Shown here: piece by piece, positions 1 through 10,806 of the stretch
How the letters are laid out: each line of letters opens with the position of its first letter
Numbering within the stretch: position 1 is the first letter of the stretch
Source: Sipunculus nudus
Lineage: Eukaryota > Annelida > Sipuncula > Golfingiida > Sipunculidae
Assembly: GCA_026874595.1 (NCBI GenBank)
Contig: CM049315.1
Location: 4,338,664-4,402,663 of the forward strand
Length of the DNA: 64,000 bases
Direction: 5' to 3'
The notes under the pieces: model-generated
The model's input: the letters and a program-made list of their open reading frames with translations, nothing else
Databases searched by the model: none
Told to the model about the DNA's origin: nothing
Position numbers and translations under genes: made by a program

Positions 1-466
1 ACCCTGGATAAGAAGTGACATGATTCAAGGTCCAATGGTAATGATTTGTGCCCTGGTAACGGACGATTGCATATTTGACGGTCTCAAAAATAGAGCAAAA
101 ATGCGTAAAAAATCGAAAAAAAAATCCAGGTTGCGAAACCACTCCGCAGGAACTGATGGAACACTCCATGATGATTATGCATGCAAAGCATCATGTTGAT
201 CAATGCATTAGTAGTTTAGATACTGGAGCTTTTATATCGAATTTTTAATTATTATTGGGGGTACTTCTGAGCCCCATAGCTGTGAGGATTTGGGTAACAG
301 AGACCTAATTTCATGTTTCCCAGGAATTTTTCATGGACCTCCCTGGATGTCCAATTACAATATTCTAGGTCCGGGTTACGATTTGTGCCTGGTTAACGGA
401 CGACGGACAAAGAGTGATCGCTATAGCTCAGAGGACTTTCAGTCAGCTGAGCTAAAAGTTTAATTC
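1..466 (+). repeat. 3' part of a dispersed repeat
   Basis: The block resembles 34830-35492: both carry the phrase around 'gatttgtgccctg', a 'ggtctcaaaaatag' stretch, an A-rich tract, 'gcaggaactgatgga', and 'gggtaacagagac'. It ends with a short GACGGACAAAG-type tract, 'cgctatagctcagagg' and the terminal GTCAGCTGAGCTAAAA seen at the 3' ends of other copies in the window. The 5' part lies outside the window. Probably a non-autonomous DNA element related to the family described at 26808-27294; no coding potential seen. Confidence 0.65.
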
Positions 467-640
467 ACAATTTTTCAAATAGTAGTTTTCTTCTCTCACT
501 TCCTCTTTGCGGCCTGAGCACTGCTGTCAATCTTCTGAAACAATCACTCGCCAGCGTTCCAAAATCACCTTCTCAAAACCAGAACGTTCTGTCTCCGTCT
601 ACTGACCCCTCTTCATTAATTGCCATGTAGACTGGTTATT
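467..640. other. Spacer, nothing recognised
   Basis: Short single-copy-looking sequence between the first repeat and the LINE relic. No ORF or structure supported. Confidence 0.4.
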
Positions 641-1500
641 TCTCTGATCACCACAATGGCCTTGCCCGCGCGGTCCACGACATGACCAAAGGACTAGCCG
701 GAGATAGGGTGTGGTTTCAGAGGAGGAAGATCAGCGGTGAATATGATTTATCGTTGCTGTAACTTCAGGAGAGGGGACCCGAGCAGACCCAACGTCTAAA
801 TTGACTTTATTGATCTGACCAAGGCCTTTGATCTTGTCAGCAGACATGATTCTTTACGGGTTCGGCTTCGAGAACATCCTTCGTTGACGGTATGCAGATC
901 ACCGAACAGTGATCATCAAATCCTTCTCCAATCAACAGCGGCGTAAAACAAGGTTGTGTCCCCGTTCCGAATTGTTTGTTATCTTCTTTCACACACCTTG
1001 CCAAGATAGCATCTACCTTCACACAAGAATGACTGTTCTGCCTTTCACAACTGCAAACAAAGACCACAGTGCGCCAAATGCTGATACGAGGGATGCCGTT
1101 TGTAGATGCTGGCAACTTAAACCGAAGAAGCCCTACTGAGCCTCACTGACCGCTTCGCTCATGCCCGCACATAGTCTTTCTTTAAAATGTTGCCTCATAC
1201 AATTTTGTGTAATCGAACAAGTGACCCATGCGTCATAATGCTCAACTGCCAAGCATGTAGTCGTAATAGGCAGCCGCCTGTCTCGAGAGCAAATAGTAAG
1301 CGTCTTTGGGTTTATGTCACTTCTTGCATTTCGTTCTTGCAGGCTGCGTTTCTCTGTTTCGCACCAAACAGATGGAGGGTCTACCTCCAGGTGCCCCGAT
1401 CTGTGCACTAATTACTTAATAAGCCATATTATGCTCCCACTTTGTAGAGTTTTTATCGTCGATGAAGAGGGAACAAAGTCGGAGTGTAACAGGACCTAAT
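641..1500 (+). pseudogene. Decayed LINE reverse transcriptase fragment
   Basis: Two hallmarks of a non-LTR reverse transcriptase can be read in different plus-strand frames. Around 800-835 the translation gives FIDLTKAFDLVS, matching the common 'F-D-L-T-K-A-F-D' block of LINE polymerases. Around 927-960 it gives SGVKQGCVP, matching the 'GVKQGCVLSP' block. Between and after them the frame breaks repeatedly, and no continuous ORF longer than about 90 codons is present. No FADD catalytic box is preserved in frame. This is a dead relic, probably RTE/Jockey-like. The clade cannot be assigned from so little sequence, and the outer limits are approximate. Confidence 0.6.
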
Positions 1501-2541
1501 ATTTAATCAGAGTATCCGATCTGATACTAGACCCTCCCAGGTGTGTTACGCCCACACCAGCTGATTTGAAGTTACGTTTACAGACATTCTTACAGCCGGG
1601 GGACATTGTCCAGCCAGCGTAAGCGACGTAGACAGACCGTCGATTGACTGCTGGAACGGGTGGCTCATTCCAAGACCTCCGAATGAATGCTATGAGTGTG
1701 CGCCGTAAGCAGTAAGCAGCAGAGGAATAAGCTATTCAATCTTTTCTTTTATTTGGAATATCTTGTTAAAGAATCACAAGTGTAGATCATTGTGCCGGGG
1801 ACGTGTCACAGGGAAGCCTAGCTCAGCTGAGTAAAGTGAATAAAGGGGCCTGCCTCCCGTGTGCAACCACAAAATCGACCAGGTCGTCGTAGGAGGCTCA
1901 AAGAAGGCAGAATGGTTGCCTAGGTCGTTCTAAGGTGGTACACTTGAGTTTCAGACATCGCCATCGACGCCAAGGTCGCCGTGAGTTTTACAACATGTTC
2001 AAAACAATCGCACAAAGGTCGCCGAGGTGGTGGGTTGCTCAAAGGTGGCTCAAAGGAGGCAGAAGGCAGGCACTAGCATTGCCGTGGTCGTAGAATGGAG
2101 GCAAAGTGGTCGAGCTGGTGGCACAGGGGAAGCAGAGGGAAGGCAGGCAAGAAAATGCCCTTATGCTGTATTTTGGAAGGTTCAAGGGAGGCACACGTAT
2201 CGCTGAAACGGTTATGGAGCAATTACACAGAAACAGGATTTTCTGGGGTATGCGACCATTGAGCGTTCTGATCATTCTTTGGTAGCTCAAAGGTGGCACA
2301 AAGGTGGCAGCCCTGTGTAAAGGGGCCTTAAAGGGGCCTTTGTGTAATAGCATGAGGAGGGCTGTACCACTCACTCTGCATACTCTGCACTCAGTGCTGA
2401 TGTAAAAAATACTTGACATGGTAGTTGAAAACTTGAATAAAAGCTACAGTTTTTGACCAATTGCTTTTAAATTTCAGATTATAAAAGATTTAATCCTTAT
2501 GTGTACAAGCTGGGAAAATTAAACTTACAGTGCTCATAAAA
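1501..2541. other. Unassigned; includes AAAGGTGGC-rich stretch
   Basis: No supported gene. From about 1870 to 2340 the plus strand has many loose repeats of AAGGTGGCTCAAAGGAGGC-like words, a simple purine/GGC-rich composition that creates an artefactual open frame on the other strand. The flanks are AT-rich and unrecognised. Confidence 0.4.
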
Positions 2542-4364
2542 ACAAGGGACCCATTGGTCACGGCGCTCAGCTGATGTTTGAAATTTTTGCAAATGCAAAA
2601 TATGCAAATTATTCTATTGTAATGTTTTTCATATAAATAAGTATATGAGAAGCTAAAAGGAAAGGGGCCCTCCTACTTGGTTATATTAAAGTTCTAAATA
2701 TATGATTGCAAAACTAATACTTACAAGACTGTCATGAAGAAAAACAGTAGACGTTTTGAGATACTGTGATGCATATGAAAATTTACAGATGGACAGGCAA
2801 GTGGACAGAATGGACTTATACCTTTATTTCACTTTCAAGGGAATAATGCATTTAAGTTTATATTAAGACCTATTTTTTAGTATATCCACTTTTTCCTTTA
2901 ATAGTTTTTATAAGATTATTTTTTATTTACAGTTTTATAAATTTGTAATAAAAAATCTGAAAATATAAGTTTAAATATCAGAAATATAATATTATTTATC
3001 CGGAGTGTAGCTCATATTGGGTCATATTATGCATACACATTTATTTTATTATTTAAAATCACAAATGTTTAAACTGAATTTAAAAGAAAATAATGCCACA
3101 TCATGGCATCTTCAAGATGATTCCTTGAATCACTAGTAAAAAGTTTTGTACATTGGAGTTTTCAGTACATGCTTAATTTTATTCACCGAAATAAAAGATT
3201 CAGTAAATTTCTTAAAATAAAAACATCTTTTCAATTAAAGTATACACACTGTTAGTTGAATGAGGCACAAAAACATTATTGTGCTAATTACTATCTCAGC
3301 TATAATTTTAATACTGAAATTAATAGTCAATTTCACACCTGGGGAAGTTTTTACTCTTCTGAAGTAAAGAATTACTTATCTGATGAACATCCACACTTTC
3401 ATAGCAATACACCACTTTGTGGATACATTTAAATGTCACTGTAACCCTGATGATACATGCCAAAATAAAAAATGTAGCATACCCTAGAATAAGAATGTAT
3501 CAAGAATAACATTCGTCTGGTTTGTGCACCAGCTTGGGGGGAGGGGGGGGGGAGTGCAGGGCAGAGGGGAAGCCCATAAGTGAAGGCTTTACTACTAGGC
3601 GGGCTTGATGTAAACAACACCTGACATGGTGTATGTAAACTTGAATAAAAGCTTCTCTTTTCAATCAACTCCTTTGAAATTTTAAGATTTCAAAAAGATA
3701 AAATCCTTATGTATATATACTGTGAAAATTAAATTAACAGTACTCACAGGTGGGAAAACGTGCCATGGTCAAAGGTTGGCAAAATTTAGGTACGGAATTT
3801 ATGTTTTGTAATAACTTATAAAATTTACAAAATTCAGATCTTAGTTTGTGTATACAATTGAATCTTAATTAAACAAAGTTATATACTTGAAAAAAATCTC
3901 TAGCTTCATAAATTATCATGTTATTTGTGTAAATATTTTTCCTGATTTTTTACAAAGTCCATTATGTTTGGGCCCATAACTTAAAGAAATTAAACTTAAC
4001 AGACTGATTTTCTGGCATGTAAAGAGGAAATGTATGGGAGAATATTCCTGATAAATTTTAAGAAAAACAGAAAAATGGTTTAGGCAAACCTGAAGTATGA
4101 TAATAGGTTTTTAAAAGAAATTTGAGGTTCTCCTTAATTTTTCGAAGAAACAAAGTCGCAGAGACACAGTTTTTCGGTGTGGTAGGAGATTTTGGGGACA
4201 TCTAACAGTATGCCGAATTTCATATTCCTAGGTCCAGCGGTGTCGAAACGTGCCTGTCTTACAGACTGACGGACGGAAGGACGGACAGACGGACGGACGG
4301 ACGGACGACGGACAATGGACCACGACTTTAGATCAGATGACTTAAAGTCAGCTGAGCTGAAAAT
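2542..4364 (+). repeat. R1-family repeat, long copy
   Basis: Starts with ACAAGGGACCCATTGGTCA and CGCTCAGCTGA. Ends in a GACGGACGGACGGACGACGG microsatellite, then 'actttagatcagatgac' and AGTCAGCTGAGCTGAAAA. The ends match those of the complete short copy at 26808-27294. The interior (about 3740-4330) matches 25500-26118. It is AT-rich and has no coding capacity. It could be two nested or tandem copies rather than one. Confidence 0.6.
3528..3557. repeat. G-rich tract
   Basis: Nearly uninterrupted G run (about 16 of 20 bases) within the long R1 copy; low-complexity. Confidence 0.7.
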
Positions 4365-4931
4365 TTGCCATGGTCAAAGGGGGGCAAAAGTTAAAGTACA
4401 TATTTTACATTTATGCAAATAACTTTAAAAATTACTAAAATCTGCTTCTCATATATCTGCTATATAAGTAAATCTAAATTAAATATATGTACATCCCAAA
4501 GACAGACTTTCTAACTTCAACAGACAACATGTAAAATATGTAAATATTTATCCTGATTATTTGACAAGGTAAATTATGTCCGGGTCCGTAACTTCTTAAC
4601 CTTACGCATTATTGACCTAGTTTCTGGTAAATATAGGAAATATACTGAGGACCATACATTACAAATTTGAACGAAACAACACCTGTGGTTTTTACAGTGG
4701 GCAGTCTTCAAGTGTTACAATAGTTTTTTTAATGAAAAATTGATGTTTTTGCATAATTTCTCGAAGGAAACAATTTTAGGTTTGGTAGGAGAACTTAGGA
4801 ACATCTAGCTCTATATCGAATTTTGGATTCAAAGGTCTAACGGTTTCAAAAGGTGTCTTGTTAACGAACGGCCGGCCAGACAAAGGACCATTGTTATAGC
4901 ACAGATGACTTTTAGTCAACTGAGCTAATAA
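4365..4931 (+). repeat. R1-family repeat, second copy
   Basis: Begins directly after the previous copy with the internal phrase 'tttgccatggtcaaag' and ends with a degenerate AGTCAACTGAGCTAATA after 'gacaaaggaccattg'. It shares the order of internal phrases with 3740-4364 and 25500-26118, so it is a diverged unit lacking the 5' terminal sequence. Confidence 0.6.
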
Positions 4932-5345
4932 CCATTGAACATGTCCATAATTAAATCATTAATATCTTTAAATGGCAACACTTGAGTCATTTACAATGTC
5001 ACATGAATGACATAAAACCTGTAAAATGATAGTCAGTTGTTTATCAGATTAAAGTGAAATTCCACATTTGTTTGCCACATTGTAAATTAACACTTTGCCG
5101 GATTTGGTCTAGCATTTTAATAATGGCCAGGTAATAGGTCTGACAGATACAATATCAATTTTTAAAATGCAGAGATAAATCTGTCACATGAATGTGTCTC
5201 TCGATTGGAATTTATAATTCTGAAATAATTTCTGGCATCACAATTAAATCTTGATTAGATAAAGTTTTAACCTTGAAAATATTTCTAGCTTGAACAGTTA
5301 CCAGTTTAAGTGGGAAATATATTTCCTGAAGATTTGACATGGTAT
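4932..5345 (+). repeat. R1-family repeat, left part, split by LTR element
   Basis: The last about 120 bases resemble 3840-3960 (the 'gaatcttaattaa...ctagctt...tcctga' order). The copy stops at the GTAT duplication of the LTR element and resumes at 14754. The first 250 bases are not clearly related to anything else in the window. Confidence 0.5.
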
Positions 5346-6107
5346 TGTGGCAGTCTGTGCTGCCGACACAGAAAATGTGGAGGCTTGCGCTTCTGACACC
5401 AAAATTCTGGGGGTTTTGCAGGTTTCTGACACCAATTTTAAATTGCTGGGGTTATTTCTCTCTCTCTCTCTCTCTCCTTCTCTCTCTCTCTCCCTGGCAA
5501 GCACAGATCACTCCAGTCAAGATGCATCTCCGAGCGGTTTAACTTCAAACTTTTATTCCTCAAATGAAAGTCCCATCAATATTCATGCATGTGTATGGCC
5601 GGTAGTTATGCTGTACTTCTATTGCTTCACTTGTGATGTACAAATAAACTTCAATCCCTGGTCTAAGAAAGCTAAGTTCTTCTCCCTATCATATCCCTAT
5701 CATACGGGCACGGTATACTTGGGGTCGTCTGGGTACATTCCGGTCTGGGGTCGGTATGGGGTCACTGGGTTCATACCGAGCCGTCATCGGTATGGTCTGT
5801 GGTCGGGTCACCGGGTTCATACCGAGCTGTCATCGGTATGGGACGTCAGAATAAAAGGGATTTCTGTATAATTATCAGACGACACGGTTCTCTTTACCAC
5901 CATGAACGTCTGACAATCATTTCTTAGATAAATACCGGCGTTTTACTACCGAATTTAACATCATTTTAATTCTCGAAGCGGTGGCTTGTCGGCCGATCTG
6001 CTTTACTCCCGTGTTGCCGCCTATGGCGTTTATTTGATCCAACGTAAACAACGATACTTCTCCCGTCCATGGGAATAACTTTTTACGAACAAGGGCAAAC
6101 CCTCACA
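5346..6107 (-). repeat. Downstream (3') LTR of the RT-less Gypsy element
   Basis: 762 bp, minus-strand TGTGAGGGTTTGCCC ... GCCACA, so TG...CA ends. Its segment 5346-5654 matches 10282-10590 and its segment 5847-6107 matches 14493-14753 at high identity. The middle 5655-5846 (GGTATGGGGTC-type and CATACCGAG repeats) has no counterpart on the other side. Contains a (TC)n tract at about 5457-5492. Confidence 0.75.
5457..5492. repeat. (TC)n microsatellite in LTR
   Basis: Imperfect CT-dinucleotide run. The equivalent tract in the other LTR half is at about 10390-10428, with a slightly different length. It creates spurious Ser/Leu- or Arg/Glu-rich reading frames on both strands. Confidence 0.9.
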
Positions 6108-6758
6108 TTGCCCCCCACTTAGAATCGACCGTGTCCTCACAGATTCTTCAAATTATGGATTTTAGTGTTTTACGAATTATTACGTAGAACGTTGTTTACA
6201 CATTCAAGTGATCATTAATCGGGATTTTAATTCGAACAATACTTTATTTAAGAACTTCGAATATAACGAAAGTGTACAGTATATAATTTCATGTCGGTCC
6301 CAAAATTTCCGACTATTAACAAACACGAAATTTAACTCTTCAAACTTTCAAGAATTTCAACATTTTTACAATACAAGATGCCTACAGGCAATTTTATTTT
6401 AGAATAAGAGAAATATCCAATTCGCCACAGGGTGCTAGAGACAATGATTTCATATTATCCTTATGATAATATTTAGTAAACACCAGTAAACTTAATTTGT
6501 TCAGCGTGAAACTTTTTATTTCACCATATACCACCTTATTTTAATTCCTTTATAGCATCGCTGTCATTGTTCATGCGTGTCTTAGGTCTCTTTGATAGAT
6601 TTAAACTTAGTTCCAAACATTTAAAAGTTAATATGTATTCAGTCTTCACGCATCGCAGTACTTCAAATGTGTTACTGAAGTCTTACAGTAGTATGGTTAC
6701 AGCCTAACAAGAATCACCTCATTCATTTCAATTTTCACCATGGTATCAAATGGATTTG
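6108..6758 (-). other. 3' noncoding region and PPT of the Gypsy element
   Basis: AT-rich stretch between the last pol-related frame and the LTR. The polypurine tract reads on the minus strand as AAGTGGGGGGCAA at 6120-6108, immediately before LTR TGTGAGGG. No coding potential seen. Confidence 0.6.
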
Positions 6759-7505
6759 TCATGCAGCTAACGCGGTTAATCCTGCACCGTGCTGATAAGT
6801 ACGAAAGGCACCCTGACTGAAGCAAATGAGGCCTAGGGTTTTACCTGAAACAAGTTTCACATACGATTTCACATTTCCCTTTTCTACTTTTAATGTACCT
6901 GATATTCTACATGACTGACATTTTATGGAACTGTAATCTCCTAGCGGTGTATCTAAGCAATACTCTACGAGGTCTTTCTTCTCATTACACTCCTGCAAAT
7001 ATGTTTTAGATGCATCCTGAAAATCGAGCAGTAACTCTGCTACTTTTATTCTTCCCACATTGGAAATTTTCAGATCTGTACTTTCAAACAGATTCCGTAT
7101 ACGTTCCGGTATTTTCTCCTTTAATAACCCAAGCCGAACCAGCGGCTCTTCTCCATAAACCTTCTTTTCATCAGAAGTACTGGAGGCACTTAATCTACAC
7201 TTATCAGGTTCCCTAGGTAGTGTAACCTTATACTCCCCTTCTGCAATTCTCCGTACACCGAATTCAGACACTGAAGATCTCCCATCTTCAGCCGACAGCT
7301 TACAAAACCCGTCTGAAGACCCCTGGTCCTCATCCCAAGACAATACCTGGACCCCCGAGCCCACTGTCTCTGGGTAACCCACCACGGTGTCTTTGTACAA
7401 CTGCACGTCAGTCTTACTTGTGTTCAGAAGCCTTACAGGTACCTGGTCCCCATGCTTAACCAGTGATGGGGCTACTCTGAGCCCAAAAATTCCCATTTGG
7501 CTCAA
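6759..7505 (-). pseudogene. pol remnant between protease and RT, truncated before RT
   Basis: About 240 codons. The N-terminal half has the typical linker of Gypsy polyproteins that follows the protease: a PVRLLN segment, a LYKDTVVG segment and a later IPERIRNLFE / LLLDFQDA segment, which normally lies just upstream of the reverse transcriptase. The sequence then leaves the family pattern. No RT fingers or palm motif (such as the YxDD box) appears before the stop, so RT, RNase H and integrase have been deleted. The N-terminus overlaps the protease frame in a different phase around 7470-7500, where a one-base indel next to a T run has broken the polyprotein. Non-functional as a polymerase. Confidence 0.65.
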
Positions 7506-8157
7506 CTGAATAAAAACAGTTGGCCTCTATTGGCCTAAATTTTTCAGGTATCACCACCTGTGACATTGCCGGAACAATAAACTTTTCACATAACTGGGCA
7601 ACCCCCAGTCGTTCGGAGGACTCTTCCCTCCTACATGACACTCTCGTGCCACAAATAACTATCTCATCCCTACCCAAATCTATTTTACAGGAATACTCCC
7701 TCAGGAAATCTACTCCCAGTATTCCCTCCTCAGTAATGTCTGAAATAATTACAGGATGACTCACATTTATTGGACCTATCTTTATATCTACTAATACACA
7801 CATGTCAACAACCAAGGAAGTTCCATCCGCTAATTGTAACCGTAAATTGTCAGAGTCTTTTCTTGTCAGTCTGTCTCGGATCTTTTCAGGAATTTGGTTA
7901 AATACTTTACTTGAAATTATAGTCCTACTAGCCCCTGTGTCTAATAAAAATGCTAGCGGCACTTTTTTCACCAATCCATCAATTGATATTCCGTTATCTG
8001 CAGAATGTACTGAGTTATTTATAATTATAATTTCTTCTTTTTCAGGCTGGGCCGGCTCCGTGCCGGTGGAAACGACCCCTCTTAGTTTTCCGACGGCGGT
8101 TCCTCTGCCTTGGCTGGTGTTCTTGTCTTGTAGACAAATCTTCAGGGCTTGGTACAC
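7456..8157 (-). CDS. Retroviral-type aspartic protease of the Gypsy element
   Basis: A retropepsin domain with the catalytic LLDTGAS motif (DTG, about residue 72 from the frame opening) and a downstream ILGVDFL motif, which matches the conserved hydrophobic-Leu-Gly element of retropepsins. In related elements this enzyme cleaves the Gag-Pol polyprotein. The frame overlaps the end of gag by 16 bases and is offset by -1, the classic arrangement for programmed frameshifting. No ATG begins it (the frame opens at GTG), so translation as a Gag-Pro fusion is expected. It ends in a frameshift at about 7470-7500, after which the linker to RT continues in another frame. The protease domain itself looks uninterrupted; activity is not claimed. 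Confidence 0.75.
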   Translation of the reverse strand: MYQALKICLQDKNTSQGRGTAVGKLRGVVSTGTEPAQPEKEEIIIINNSVHSADNGISIDGLVKKVPLAFLLDTGASRTIISSKVFNQIPEKIRDRLTRKDSDNLRLQLADGTSLVVDMCVLVDIKIGPINVSHPVIISDITEEGILGVDFLREYSCKIDLGRDEIVICGTRVSCRREESSERLGVAQLCEKFIVPAMSQVVIPEKFRPIEANCFYSVEPNGNFWAQSSPITG

Positions 8158-9566
8158 TCGCGGATAATGTGACCAGTCTCACCGCAGTTATAGCAGGTCC
8201 TTGGGCTGCTCCGCTGCAATGATGTCTGTGGTCTGGTTGGTAGCTGTTCACCGGCTTGTCGAGTTTTCAGTAGTTCCTTTACCACACTGGTCAGGTTTTC
8301 GACTGTGGCCGCTAATCTATTAATGGCCGTGTCATCATTCTTGGCAGTCTGGCCTAATCGAGTAACAGACTGTCCATCCTGGCTGCTGTTGTTAAGGCTG
8401 GCTTTCTTCCAGGATTTTTGTGAGCTCCTGTCATCTCGACCTGGTGCTGCTCTTTGAGGGACGTCATCTTTCCTGAAAACTGGTTTGTTTTGAATACACC
8501 GAACAAACCTCTTAGGCCCATCCCTTTCGCTGGTATAATCAGGTCGGTCATTCCTAGAATTGTGGATAAATCTTCCCCTGCTACTTCTTTCCATCTGAGG
8601 CTGTCGCCTTTCCCAGAATGAATGGTACTGCTGGAGAAGTTCTACCGCCTGGTCAAGCGTATGAGGCTTCTGCAGGGACTGTACGTTATACCGAGCTTCT
8701 TCATCAGTAATACTATCGAAAAACTGCTTCATCAGCATATCTTCCCGTATTTCTGCTGTCAGCCCTCTCGGGTATGCCTTGGCTATCAGGCTCTTCAGAT
8801 CGGCAGCAAATTCCCTGAAGTTTTCACCAGGTTTCACTCTTCGGGTATAGAACGACCTCTGACTGGCTTCTTTCGTAAAGTCAGACTTGAACCGGAGCTG
8901 TAGCTCATGAATCAGGGCGTAGTAATCTTGGAGAATTTCGGCATTTAGATCAAAGGCATATTCGGCAGCTTCAACTTTCAGTGATACCAGCATATAGTGC
9001 AACCTCTCTCCAAGTGTCCATTGTGCATTGGTGGCTTTTGCATCAAATTGGCGTAGAAATGTAGACCAACGGCCTCTCCCATTGAAGGTCGGAATATTGT
9101 ACTGGTAGCTAGCTCCATACATCGGCCCATTAACATCATTACGGACATTTGACTGGTGAGTTGTCATCACTGGAGGCGACACTCTTGAAGTGGGGGCTGT
9201 CATACTTGGGGTCGAAATACCAGGTGAAGTTACAACGGTCGCTGTGCAATATCTGTAAACATCAGTGCCTGATACAGTCTGCAAGTTGACAGAGTGGGCT
9301 GGTAACTCCGTTGATGGTACAATGGGTCCCTGATCACCAGCACTGAGGAGACAAGACTTCTGTGGATAAGCATAATTTGTTATAGAAGTGACTGGAGCTG
9401 AGTATATGAGCTCGGTATCCTGCTCAGTCGGTCTAGAGGTCGGCCATGTTGTCTCCCATCCTTTCACTGGTTCAGAACTACCCTCATCTGTCGCTGAAGA
9501 ACTAACAGTAACTGGCTCAGTTGAGACAGGATCAGCAGCCATACTTCTTGTTTTTTCTCCTCGCAA
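8142..9566 (-). CDS. Gag polyprotein of the Gypsy element
   Basis: Intact 474-codon frame from ATG at 9566. The N-terminal about 140 residues are Ser/Thr/Pro-rich. The middle (about 145-330) has the retrotransposon-gag capsid pattern: YNIPTFNGRG, FDAKATNAQW, then YYALIHELQLRF, RRVKPGENFREFAADLKSL and FFDSITDEEAR, all normal blocks of Gypsy Gag. The C-terminus has one CCHC zinc knuckle, CYNCGETGHIIREC, seven codons before the stop. It forms the particle shell and binds RNA. The frame is free of stops although the downstream pol is lost, so this copy is young or has been copied in trans. Gag-only derivatives of LTR elements are known from other genomes. Confidence 0.85.
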   Translation of the reverse strand: MRGEKTRSMAADPVSTEPVTVSSSATDEGSSEPVKGWETTWPTSRPTEQDTELIYSAPVTSITNYAYPQKSCLLSAGDQGPIVPSTELPAHSVNLQTVSGTDVYRYCTATVVTSPGISTPSMTAPTSRVSPPVMTTHQSNVRNDVNGPMYGASYQYNIPTFNGRGRWSTFLRQFDAKATNAQWTLGERLHYMLVSLKVEAAEYAFDLNAEILQDYYALIHELQLRFKSDFTKEASQRSFYTRRVKPGENFREFAADLKSLIAKAYPRGLTAEIREDMLMKQFFDSITDEEARYNVQSLQKPHTLDQAVELLQQYHSFWERRQPQMERSSRGRFIHNSRNDRPDYTSERDGPKRFVRCIQNKPVFRKDDVPQRAAPGRDDRSSQKSWKKASLNNSSQDGQSVTRLGQTAKNDDTAINRLAATVENLTSVVKELLKTRQAGEQLPTRPQTSLQRSSPRTCYNCGETGHIIRECTKP

Positions 9567-10281
9567 TCATGTGGGCCATGATGTTTCTTCCTGGTTTAAC
9601 TCTAACAAAGTCTGTGGTCAGCGACGTTCGAGATATTTCGGTATATCTTGGTATATTTTGGTATATCTCAGGATGCGGGTCTCGGCAAGAGACACCTAAG
9701 CTAAACAAGAATCCCGGTATTATTGAGACCGGAGTCTCTTTGGGATATGCTGGGTACGCGAGTCTCTCCAGGAGACACCCAGTTCTTCAGTATATCCCTT
9801 TACTATGCCATCCGAGATATTTCGGTATATTTCGGTATATCTCGGTATATTTTGGTATGCCTCAGGTACGCGAGTCTCGGCAGGAGACACCTGAGTAAAT
9901 GGCAGATCCTGGTATTATTGTAACCAGTTTCTGCAGGGGATCATTCAGGTACGCGAGTCTCTGCAGGAGACACCTGATTCTTCTGTTTATCCCCTTATAA
10001 TATAATTCCGAGATTTGATGGTCTTTCTCGGAGTTTTTCCTGGCAGGAAATACACTAGGGAGCCAATATTCACTGTTTGATTAAAATCCGAGTTTGTGGT
10101 GCTGCTGTCTTGGAGGCAGGTAGTGGCTCCAGTAGTTTGAGGTTGTTTTGTAGTTTTTTCCAGAATACAGCAGAATATTCCAATGTAAACTTTGCCCACT
10201 GCTTCAGTAATATGTGTAGCAGGATCTGTATCACTGGACGTGTAAGGCTTTTATAAACATCCCGCCTTCTGACACAAAAAA
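9567..10281 (-). other. Gag leader with four similar hairpins
   Basis: Untranslated leader between the primer site and gag. On the plus strand it has repeated GGTATATCTCGGTATATTTTGG-like words and four imperfect inverted repeats at 9668-9700, 9751-9781, 9861-9895 and 9945-9977. Each pairs a TCAGGT-type outer arm with ACCTGA and an inner GTCTC with GAGAC. The spacing and the reuse of the same stem suggest an RNA structure in the genomic transcript. Packaging or translational roles are inference. Confidence 0.55.
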
Positions 10282-10590
10282 TGTGGGGGTCTGTGCTGCC
10301 GACACAGAAAATGTGGAGGCTTGCGCTTCTGACACCAACATACTGGGGGTTTTGCAGGTTTCTGACACCAATTTTAAATTGCTGGGGTTATTTCTCTCTC
10401 TCTCTCTCTTCTTCTCTCTCTCTCTCTCCCTGGCAAGCACAGATCACTCCAGTCAAGATGCAACTCCGAGCGGTTTAACTTCAAACTTTTATTCCTCAAA
10501 TGAAAGTCCCATCAATATTCATGCATGTGTATGGCCGGTAGTTATGCTGTACTTCTATTGCTTCACTTGTGATGTACAAATAAACTTCAA
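10282..10590 (-). repeat. Upstream (5') LTR, PBS-proximal half
   Basis: Matches 5346-5654. The adjacent primer-site-like sequence (plus-strand CTTCTGACAC at about 10268-10277) marks this as the 5' LTR of the minus-strand element. The other half is at 14493-14753. The homology stops exactly where the fold-back element begins. Confidence 0.75.
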
Positions 10591-10806
10591 CGGAAGTGCC
10601 GTTGGGCATGCGCAAGGAAACCCCCTTAGCATCTGAAGGTGAATCCAGAATGGATGTCTCCTTTGCACAAACCCGGCAGACCCCAATAAAGACAAGTAAA
10701 CAATATTGTTTGGTTGTGTGGCAAAAATAATCCACTTTTGCTTGTCTATTTCAAGGGTGGTACAGTAGGGGTATTCCTTGCGCATGCCCAACGGCACTTC
10801 CGTTTT
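10589..10806. mobile_element. Fold-back MITE with 29-bp perfect TIRs
   Basis: The arm at 10591-10619 (CGGAAGTGCCG then TTGGGCATGCGCAAGGAA) is the exact reverse complement of 10776-10804. The homology continues imperfectly inwards for another dozen bases, giving a 218-bp palindromic element. Each arm holds an ETS-like CGGAAGTG and an NRF1-like GCATGCGCA. No transposase. Superfamily not assignable: no convincing target duplication was found because the flanks are LTR on one side and unknown on the other. Confidence 0.75.

Noticed and set aside
2039-2419. 126-codon minus-strand frame
   Set aside because: Composition comes from AAGGTGGC-type repeats; no motif, start context or splice sites.
5347-5871. 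174-codon plus-strand open frame
   Set aside because: It runs through the LTR and its (TC)n tract and encodes mostly Ser-Leu low complexity; the LTR explains it.
10283-10636. 117-codon open frame similar to the one at 5347
   Set aside because: Same LTR sequence in the second half-LTR; not a gene family.
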